From positions 1 through 8,743 of the forward strand of contig DXZC01000093.1 in assembly GCA_019415505.1 (NCBI GenBank): 8,743 bases of DNA, read 5' to 3'. The DNA comes from Peptococcaceae bacterium. GTDB lineage: Bacteria > Bacillota > Dehalobacteriia > UBA7702. The translations under genes and the position numbers were made by a program. Shown here piece after piece: positions 1-6,015 of the stretch (position 1 is its first letter; each line of letters begins with the position of its first letter). Below the pieces are notes generated by a model. That model saw only the letters and a program-made list of their open reading frames with translations. It made no database searches and was not told the origin of the DNA.

Positions 1-672
1 GTATTTATCCGGGGTGGGGCTAAGCTTGCTAAAAATATAGAGCCGCCGTTCTTCCCCGGTTATGGGCAGGTTGTAGCCTACCTCTTGACTTAACTCACCA
101 CCCAGGGCGGTTAAAGCGTGGTCCATGGGGGAATCCTGTTTTTTACCTTTGAGGGCGAAAAACTTACCGGAGAGGGAGAGCAACGGTAAAGCGTATTCTA
201 AAAGCACAGGCAGGTCCGCCACGGCCCGGGCGGTAGCATAGGTAAAGTTGGCCCGAAAGGCCTGGTTTTGCCCGGCTGTTTCCGCCCGGTCCCACACCAC
301 CTCAATATTGGTCAGGCCCAGCTCACTAATAACCTTATGCAGAAAATTGCAGCGTTTTTCCAGGGAATCCAGTAAAGTTACCTGTAAATCCCCGCGCATT
401 ATCTTCAAGGGCAAACCGGGAAAGCCTGCCCCGGTGCCAATGTCAATCAGAGAAGCGCTGGGCGCCAGGTTGTCATAGGAGAGGAGGCAAAGGGAGTCGG
501 CAAAGTGCTTGAGGGCCATCTCCCGGGGGTCGGTAATGGCGGTTAAATTCATCTTCTCGTTAGCTTCCCGCAGCAGGCGGCAGTAGATACCGCACTGCTC
601 TAATTGGCTTGGGGTATAGCTGATATTTAAAGCTGCCAGGGCGGCGGTTAAAGCGCCATAAAAATCATTCAT
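1..672 (-). CDS. rsmG: 16S rRNA (guanine527-N7)-methyltransferase RsmG, C-terminus cut by window edge
   Basis: RsmG (GidB) uses S-adenosylmethionine to methylate N7 of G527 in 16S rRNA, in the cytoplasm. I translated 224 codons, open to the window edge. Visible family signatures are NLTAI (residues 42-46), HFADSL (56-61), the SAM-binding loop DIGTGAGFPG (77-86), LDSLEKRC (101-108) and ATARAVA (146-152). The last residues, TPDKY, match the usual start of the C-terminal tail, so only about 15 residues should be missing. The start ATG at 670-672 overlaps the end of mnmG by 8 bp, with GGGGGAGGA just upstream, indicating translational coupling as the last gene seen in mnmE-mnmG-rsmG. A second ATG at 666-668 is out of frame and soon hits a stop. 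The identification is secure. Confidence 0.96.
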   Translation of the reverse strand, partial: MNDFYGALTAALAALNISYTPSQLEQCGIYCRLLREANEKMNLTAITDPREMALKHFADSLCLLSYDNLAPSASLIDIGTGAGFPGLPLKIMRGDLQVTLLDSLEKRCNFLHKVISELGLTNIEVVWDRAETAGQNQAFRANFTYATARAVADLPVLLEYALPLLSLSGKFFALKGKKQDSPMDHALTALGGELSQEVGYNLPITGEERRLYIFSKLSPTPDKY

Positions 673-2566
673 GGTCCTCCCCCTTGTCCTGCCGCCTTTT
701 TTCCTCTAAATACACTAAGAGCACGCCGATATCCGCCGGGGAAACCCCGGAAATCCGGGAAGCCTGCCCCACGTTAAAGGGGCGCAGGGCTTTGAGTTTT
801 TCCTTGGCCTCTATCCTCAGGCCCCGGACTTCGTCGTAATTTAAACTTTGGGGTAGGGGCATACCTTCCCCCTTGTTAAAGCGGTTGACCTGTTCCCGCT
901 GCTTTTTTAAATATCCTTCGTACTTGGTTTCCAGCTCTACCTGGGCCAAGGCTTCCTCCGGCCAAGCGTCGGCTTTGTTATCCAACTCCGCCAGGGCTTT
1001 TATGGCCACCTCCGGACGCTTTAATAGCTCCCCGCCGCTTAAAGACCCATTGGCCGGGGCGGAGCCAACCTCCGCCAGATAGGCTGCCACCTGGGGGTCG
1101 TTACAGGAAAAGGAGGATGTAGAGAGCCAGTGGCCCACCTTTTCAATGGCCGCCGCCTTTTCGTTAAATAGCCGCCACCGTTCCTCTGTTACCAGCCCGA
1201 TTTTATGGCCCAATTCCGTGAGGCGTAAATCGGCGTTATCACTCCGCAGCAACAGGCGGTATTCAGCCCGGGAGGTAAATAGCCGGTAAGGCTCGTTAGT
1301 ACCCTTCATGACCAAATCATCGATTAAAACACCGAGATAAGCCTGGGAACGGCTTAGAACAAAGGGTTCTTTTTCCTCCAGGCTCAGGACGGCGTTAATC
1401 CCCGCCATTAGCCCTTGGCCGGCGGCTTCCTCATAGCCGGAGGTGCCGTTTATCTGCCCGGCCCCAAACAGGCCCGGTATGTCCCGGTATTCTAAATTGG
1501 GCTTTAATTGGGTGGGCACAATACCGTCGTACTCAATGGCATAGGCTGGACGCATTATTTCCACATTTTCCAGGCCCTTAATGGTGCGCAGGAACATTTC
1601 CTGGACAAAAAGGGGCAAACCGGTGGACATACCCTGAACATAGATTTCATTGGTGGTCAAGCCCTCAGGCTCTAAAAAGAGCTGGTGAGCGTCACGGTCG
1701 GCAAAGCGCACAACCTTATCCTCAATGGAAGGGCAGTAACGGGCGCCCACCCCTTCGATTATGCCGCTATACATTGGCGCCAAATGCAAATGCTCGCGAA
1801 TAATGTCATGGGTGCGGGGGTTAGTATAGGTTAAATGGCAGGGCACCATAGGGCGGCGCGCCTCTTTGGTCATATAGGAAAAGGCCAGGGGCTGGTCGCT
1901 GCCATTTTGTACTTGGGTTTTGCTAAAATCAATGGTGCGCTTGTCCACCCTGGCAGGGGTGCCGGTTTTAAAGCGAAACAGCTTTAAGCCCAGGTTAGCC
2001 AAGGCCGGGGATAAAGCCTTCCCCGTTGGCTGGTTATTGGGTCCCGCCTCGGTTAAAATATCCCCCAAAATTATGCGACTGCGCAAATATGTGCCCGTGG
2101 TGAGGATAACTCCCCGGCCCCGGAAAATAGCGCCATTGTCGCAGCGCACCCCCACAGCCCGGCCTTGCTCAACTAAAACCTCCTCCACAGCCCCTTGCTT
2201 GACCTGCAAATTCGGCTGGTTTTCCACGGTAAAGGTCATTCTCTGCTGGTAAGCCTTTTTGTCAGCCTGGGCCCGCAAAGCCCGGACTGCCGGGCCTTTG
2301 GAGGTGTTGAGCAGGCGAATTTGAATTTGGGTAGCGTCTATATTGAGGCCCATCTCCCCGCCTAAAGCGTCGATTTCCCGTACCACGTGTCCCTTGGCCG
2401 GGCCGCCGATAGAGGGGTTGCAGGGCATCAGGGCGATGTGGTCCAAGCTCAAGGAGAGAAGCAAGGTTGACTTGCCCAAACGGGCAGCGGCCAAAGCCGC
2501 CTCCACCCCAGCGTGTCCACCGCCTACCACGATAATATCATATTTTCCCGCTTCGTATGTAATCAT
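665..2566 (-). CDS. mnmG: tRNA uridine-5-carboxymethylaminomethyl modification enzyme MnmG (GidA)
   Basis: MnmG is the FAD-dependent partner of MnmE. The complex installs carboxymethylaminomethyl (or aminomethyl) groups at C5 of wobble U34 in certain tRNAs, using methylenetetrahydrofolate and NADH. The 633-residue protein is full length. The FAD dinucleotide-binding motif GGGHAG is at residues 15-20. PCNPSIGG (48-55) carries C49, and GARYCPSIEDK carries C278; these match the two conserved cysteines of the family (C47 and C277 in E. coli). The C-terminal helical region ends in a typical RISGVSPADIGVLLVYLE segment that contacts MnmE. The start ATG lies 9 bp after the mnmE stop, and its AAGGA ribosome binding site overlaps that stop codon. 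The stop overlaps the rsmG start. Confidence 0.98.
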   Translation of the reverse strand: MITYEAGKYDIIVVGGGHAGVEAALAAARLGKSTLLLSLSLDHIALMPCNPSIGGPAKGHVVREIDALGGEMGLNIDATQIQIRLLNTSKGPAVRALRAQADKKAYQQRMTFTVENQPNLQVKQGAVEEVLVEQGRAVGVRCDNGAIFRGRGVILTTGTYLRSRIILGDILTEAGPNNQPTGKALSPALANLGLKLFRFKTGTPARVDKRTIDFSKTQVQNGSDQPLAFSYMTKEARRPMVPCHLTYTNPRTHDIIREHLHLAPMYSGIIEGVGARYCPSIEDKVVRFADRDAHQLFLEPEGLTTNEIYVQGMSTGLPLFVQEMFLRTIKGLENVEIMRPAYAIEYDGIVPTQLKPNLEYRDIPGLFGAGQINGTSGYEEAAGQGLMAGINAVLSLEEKEPFVLSRSQAYLGVLIDDLVMKGTNEPYRLFTSRAEYRLLLRSDNADLRLTELGHKIGLVTEERWRLFNEKAAAIEKVGHWLSTSSFSCNDPQVAAYLAEVGSAPANGSLSGGELLKRPEVAIKALAELDNKADAWPEEALAQVELETKYEGYLKKQREQVNRFNKGEGMPLPQSLNYDEVRGLRIEAKEKLKALRPFNVGQASRISGVSPADIGVLLVYLEEKRRQDKGEDHE

Positions 2567-2575
2567 CTTAATTCC

Positions 2576-3946
2576 TTACTTTCCAATACAAAAATCCGCA
2601 AAGATTCGGTCAATAATTTCCGTAGAAATGCTGGCGCCGTTGATTTCCCCCAGGGCCTCCAAGGCGCCGCGCAGGTCGATAACTTGAAAATCCAAGGGCA
2701 CCTGGTTTTCCCCAGCCTTAATAACCTCCTCTAAGTGGTACTTAGCCCGTAAAAAGGCTTCTTTATGCCGGAGGTTGCCCACCCAAGGGTCGTCGCTCTG
2801 GCTGATAACGCCGCTGAAAAACATTTCTTCAATAATTTGCCCCACTTCCGAGAGATTCCAGCCCTCTTTAGCTGAGATATAAAGGTAGGGCCAAGGGGCC
2901 ACGGCCTTTTCCAAATCCGGGCTGGCGGCGGCAATATCGCATTTATTCAATAAAACAAGGGCTTTTTTGCCTGCCACGGCTTTTAATAGCTCCCCATCCC
3001 CTGGGGTAAAGCCCTCCGCCGCGTCTAAAACCACCAGAACCAGGTCGCAATTTTTTAGCGCCTCCCGGCTGCGGTTAACGCCGATTTTCTCCACCGGGTC
3101 CAGGGTTTCCCGAATCCCAGCGGTATCCACAATATTTAAAGGCACATTGTTTAAAACTGCCCTCTCTTCAATAGTATCCCTGGTAGTGCCGGGTATATCC
3201 GTGACAATGGCCCTTTCCTCCCGAAGCAAGGCGTTGAGCAAGCTGGATTTACCCACATTGGTGCGGCCCAGGATAACGGTTCTCAGGCCCTCCCGATAGA
3301 TCCGGCCCTCCTCGCATTTTTTAATTTCCACTGTCAGCTTCTGGATAATCTCCCCGGCCTTGGCCCCGATTTTCCCGGCTATCTCCTCATCCAGGCCGTC
3401 CTCGGGAAAATCAATCACAGCTTCAGCTTCGGCCACCAGGGACAAAAGCTCCTGGCGAATAGCTAAAAACTCCTGGCTCCCAGCGCCGGACAAACGCTTT
3501 AAGGAAAAGTCTAAGTCCCGTTCCCCAGCGGCTTGAATGGTTTCCATTACCGCCTCAGCCTGGGAAAGGTCCAAACGGCCGTTTAAAAAGGCCCGCTTAG
3601 TAAACTCCCCTGGCGTTGCCAGAGCGCCGCCCAGGGACAAAATCAACTCAATAACGCGCCGGGCCGCCACGGAGCCGCCATGGCACTGAATTTCCGCCAT
3701 TTCCTCCCTGGTATAGGAAGCGCCGGGCTTCATCAAGGCCACTAAAACCTCATCGTACAAGCGGCCCTGGTAAGCTATTACCCCGTAACGCAGGTTAAAG
3801 CCTGTGACATTATCCCAGTCCACCGCTGTTTTAGGTTGAAATATTTTTTTAATCACCGCCCAGGCTCCGGGTCCTGAGAGGCGAATAACAGCAATACCCC
3901 CTGTACCCTGGGCTGTGCCTAATGCTGTAATCAATTTGTTTTCCAT
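2576..3946 (-). CDS. mnmE: tRNA modification GTPase MnmE (TrmE)
   Basis: MnmE is the dimeric, K+-activated GTPase that works with MnmG on wobble-uridine modification and binds the formyl/methylene-tetrahydrofolate cofactor. The 456-residue protein has the expected three parts. The N-terminal folate-binding domain includes GTGGIAVIRLSG (14-25). A helical domain follows. The inserted G domain has the P-loop GRTNVGKSS (227-235), TTRDT (254-258), DTAG (274-277), NKCD (334-337) and SAK (358-360). The protein ends in the diagnostic CIGK (453-456), whose cysteine is catalytically important in the family. The start ATG is preceded by GGAGGGAGGAAGT. It is the first gene of the leftward operon mnmE-mnmG-rsmG; a candidate promoter lies about 90 bp upstream, inside the first unit of the adjacent repeat array. 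Confidence 0.98.
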   Translation of the reverse strand: MENKLITALGTAQGTGGIAVIRLSGPGAWAVIKKIFQPKTAVDWDNVTGFNLRYGVIAYQGRLYDEVLVALMKPGASYTREEMAEIQCHGGSVAARRVIELILSLGGALATPGEFTKRAFLNGRLDLSQAEAVMETIQAAGERDLDFSLKRLSGAGSQEFLAIRQELLSLVAEAEAVIDFPEDGLDEEIAGKIGAKAGEIIQKLTVEIKKCEEGRIYREGLRTVILGRTNVGKSSLLNALLREERAIVTDIPGTTRDTIEERAVLNNVPLNIVDTAGIRETLDPVEKIGVNRSREALKNCDLVLVVLDAAEGFTPGDGELLKAVAGKKALVLLNKCDIAAASPDLEKAVAPWPYLYISAKEGWNLSEVGQIIEEMFFSGVISQSDDPWVGNLRHKEAFLRAKYHLEEVIKAGENQVPLDFQVIDLRGALEALGEINGASISTEIIDRIFADFCIGK

Positions 3947-4038
3947 ACTTCCTCCCTCCGGCCAGTTGACCTCAGCCTGTGACCATTGCTCTCATGGTTT
4001 GGCTAAATTTTAGGATTTGACCTAATTCCAAGGGTTTA

Positions 4039-4068
4039 ATTATAAAGGTTCTCCCAAGCCCCTTAACA
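4039..4068 (-). promoter_or_regulatory. candidate promoter of the mnmE-mnmG-rsmG operon
   Basis: A perfect TATAAT (-10) reads leftward at 4044-4039, about 93 bp upstream of the mnmE start. No good -35 box stands at the right distance (GTTAAG or TGTTAA at 17-18 bp is poor), so this rests mainly on the -10. It sits in a stretch of about 32 bp that the first repeat unit has and the other eight units lack, which is consistent with a separate function. Confidence 0.4.
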
Positions 4069-5123
4069 GCAGGGTTAAATTAACGCCGCTACATATTGCG
4101 ACGTTCTAGCTTAACCAAGCAAAAACACGGCTAGTTAACGCGAACTGGCTAGAAACTGGTTAAAATTTAGCTAAAATCTCTGCCTTGATAAAACCCATTA
4201 ACAGCAGGGTTTATTTAACGCTGCACCACAATGCTACATTGTTCCTTAACCAAGGCAAAGCTTCGGCTAGTAAGCGCAATTTAGTTAAAACCTAGGCTGG
4301 CGTTTAGCTAAATTCTCAGTCTTTATCCAAGCCCATTGGCAGCAGGGCCTATTTAGCGCTAAACCATGCAGAGACACAGTTAGTAAACTCAATCGGGCAA
4401 AAACCCAAGCTGGGATTTGGCTAAATTCTCTGCCTTTGACAAAAACAAATAACAGGGTTAATTTAACGCTGCTACACGGTATTATCTTGTAGCCTAACCA
4501 AGGCAAGGCAAACCCAAAACGAGATTTTAGCTAAATTTTAAGGGTCTGACAAACCAATTAACAACTAGGTTAATTTAACGCCGCTACATATTGCGACGTT
4601 CTAGCTTAACCAAGCAAAGACACGACTAGTAAACGTAACCAGGCAAAAACCTGGCCGGGATTTAGATAAATTCTCAGACTTTAGCCACGAACATAGACAG
4701 CAGGGTTAATTTAACTCTGCACAATGCTGATACCTTGTTGCTTAACCATGCAGAGACACATCTAGTTAACGCAAACTAGCAAAGCCCAAGTTAGCGTTTA
4801 GCTAATTTCTAAGTATTTGACCAAACCAAATAACAGGGTTAAATTAACGCTGCTACACGATATTACCTTATAGCTTATCCACGGCAAAATACCGGCTAGT
4901 AAGAGCAACCTGGCTAAAAACTGGTTGGCAGTTAGCTAGATCTTTGCCTTTCACTAAACCCATTGGCAGCAGGGTTAATATAATGTCCACATTGCTACAT
5001 TGTTGCTTAACCTAGGCTAAGACACGGTTAGGAAACACATCAAGCAAAAACCCAAGCTGGCATTTAGCTAAATCTCTGCCTTTGACCAAACCCATTTGGC
5101 AGCAGGGTTAATTTAACGCTATA
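4068..5123. repeat. recurring 23-bp dyad (operator-like palindrome), one per repeat unit
   Basis: Each unit holds an inverted repeat with arms AGCAGGGTTAA and TTAACGCTGCT around a central T or A; the only internal mismatch in the best form is one G opposite G. Copies lie at 4068-4090, 4203-4225, 4341-4363 (poor), 4451-4473, 4563-4585, 4699-4721, 4832-4854, 4968-4990 (right arm decayed) and 5101-5123. Spacings are 135, 138, 110, 112, 136, 133, 136 and 133 bp. The core GTTAA/TTAAC is the best-preserved part of the units. Twofold symmetry of this size is typical of sites for dimeric DNA-binding proteins; binding itself is inferred. Confidence 0.75.
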
Positions 5124-5199
5124 CCACAGCGCTACCTTGTAGCTCAACCAAAGGCAAAGCCTCGGTGGCCGGGGAAACTGGGGCCAAGGCCCAGTTAGC

Positions 5200-5226
5200 A
5201 AAAAAGCCCGACCTATAAGTCGAGCT
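5200..5226 (-). terminator. rho-independent terminator of the rpmH-rnpA-yidD-yidC-jag operon
   Basis: Read leftward, the transcript forms an 8-bp stem, AGCUCGAC pairing with GUCGGGCU (one U-G wobble), around the loop UUAUAG, and runs directly into a U tract (the As at 5200-5205 on the plus strand). It lies about 160 bp downstream of the jag stop. A second hairpin follows at 5176-5196 (AACTGGGCC against its complement with one bulged base) with only a short U tract and may act as a backup. Confidence 0.75.
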
Positions 5227-5386
5227 CTGCTAGTCATTGTTTTTCAGGCGTCAGCCCGGGGCCCTGAAAAAACGGGCGAAAAAGCTGGGGGCTTTTAAAT
5301 ATCTTCTCCCAGTAATAACTACTTTTCTGGATAAATATTTATCTTTTCTGGTAATTACTATTCACTTAGTAATTACTTTATCTTTT
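5227..5386. other. jag 3' flank with degenerate copies of the jag 3' end
   Basis: This 160-bp gap between the jag stop and its terminator holds no gene. On the minus strand it repeats pieces of the end of jag. The coding end at 5416-5387 matches 23 of 30 bases with 5328-5299, and GTAATTACCAGAAAAGATAA at 5358-5339 is nearly the same as the coding 5407-5387. The palindrome GTAATTAC occurs at 5351-5358, 5369-5376 and 5400-5407, with a variant at 5312-5319. A 9-bp inverted repeat (5240-5248 with 5263-5271) is also present but lacks a 3' U tract on either strand. Confidence 0.65.
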
Positions 5387-6004
5387 TTATCTTTTTTTGG
5401 TAATTACTACTTTTCTATAGGGCTCCTCACCCTCGCTGAAGGTGCGAACGCCGGGATATTCCTGTAAAACCGTGTGGATAATGCGGCGCTCATAGGGGCT
5501 CATGGGCTCCAGGGAAACGCTCCTGTTGGTATCCACCACTTTGCCGGCTAATTTTTTCGCCAGCCGTTCCAGGGTCTCCTCCCGCTTACCGCGGTAATTC
5601 TCCGCGTCGAGAATAAATTTATGCTTTTCCTGATATTTCCGGGAAACAGTGAGATTGGTTAAATACTGTAAAGCATCTAAGGTTTCGCCCCTACGGCCAA
5701 TGAGTATGCCGAGGTTTTCCCCCACCAAATCCAGAGTGGTAAAATCTTGTTCCTCTTTTACTTTAATCTCAATATCCAATTCAAACTTGGCGAAAATATG
5801 CTGTAAAAACTCTTTTGCCGTTGCCACCGGGTCGTCTTTTACAGTTACCCGCACCAAAGCTTCTTTGGCGCCCAGGCCAAAAAGGCCCTTGGTGGGTTGC
5901 TCTAAAATTTCGATTTCCGTATTTTCTCTTGCCACACCCAATTCCTGTAAAGCGGCTTCAATGGCAATGTCAATAGTTTTTCCTGCTTTATCTAAAACTT
6001 TCAT
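5387..6004 (-). CDS. jag: Jag/KhpB family RNA-binding protein (Jag-N, KH and R3H domains)
   Basis: This is a 205-residue cytoplasmic RNA-binding protein, encoded next to yidC in most Gram-positives; relatives (KhpB/EloR) form an RNA-binding complex with KhpA and affect cell elongation. The Jag-N domain covers about residues 1-56, with the conserved KGLFGLG at 39-45. The KH domain carries its GxxG as G103-R-R-G106. The R3H domain has R173xxxH177 (RRIIH). I chose the ATG at 6002-6004 because AAGGAG stands seven bases upstream and MKVLDKAGKT is the usual N-terminus. A longer GTG start at 6025 would overlap yidC and lacks such a site. The start lies 11 bp after the yidC stop, and the ribosome binding site abuts that stop. 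The final codons are echoed in downstream duplications (see findings). Confidence 0.96.
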   Translation of the reverse strand: MKVLDKAGKTIDIAIEAALQELGVARENTEIEILEQPTKGLFGLGAKEALVRVTVKDDPVATAKEFLQHIFAKFELDIEIKVKEEQDFTTLDLVGENLGILIGRRGETLDALQYLTNLTVSRKYQEKHKFILDAENYRGKREETLERLAKKLAGKVVDTNRSVSLEPMSPYERRIIHTVLQEYPGVRTFSEGEEPYRKVVITKKR

Positions 6005-6015
6005 GGAGTCGCTCC

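Larger units (their letters stand above)
3998..5199. repeat. array of nine degenerate tandem repeats (about 134 bp each) between mnmE and jag
   Basis: I aligned nine head-to-tail units by eye: 3998-4165, 4166-4302, 4303-4415, 4416-4525, 4526-4660, 4661-4796, 4797-4930, 4931-5062 and 5063-5199. Six are 132-137 bp; units 3 and 4 are short (113 and 110 bp) through internal deletions; unit 1 is 168 bp with an extra segment around 4020-4055. Each unit starts with a palindrome like TTTAGCTAAA. Next comes a segment like TTTGACCAAACCCATT, a 23-bp dyad centred on GTTAA-T-TTAAC, a block like CTTAACCAAGGCAAAG, then CGGCTAGTAAACGCAA and finally AAAACCCAAGCTGG. No plausible protein is encoded on either strand. 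The array lies downstream of the jag terminator and upstream of the candidate mnmE promoter, so little of it should be transcribed. I do not recognise it as a known repeat family. Confidence 0.9.

Noticed and set aside
4285..4506. 73-codon open reading frame on the minus strand inside the repeat array
   Set aside because: It crosses repeat boundaries, the frame is not kept in the other units, and it has no ribosome binding site or recognisable protein features.
3998..5199. CRISPR array
   Set aside because: The intervals between the dyads are themselves related to one another and are about 90-115 bp long; there are no unique spacers, and no cas genes in the window.
3998..5199. Classical parS or Noc sites in the array
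   Set aside because: I saw no match to TGTTTCACGTGAAACA or ATTTCCCGGGAAAT; the array dyad has a different sequence, so any segregation role would need another protein or specificity.
5240..5271. Hairpin TTTTTCAGG/CCTGAAAAA as a second jag terminator
   Set aside because: The T tract is 5' of the stem on both strands, so no U tract follows the hairpin.
5237..5467. 76-codon plus-strand frame with hydrophobic stretches
   Set aside because: The hydrophobicity comes from T-rich sequence opposite the jag 3' end and its duplicates; there is no convincing start signal and it overlaps jag.
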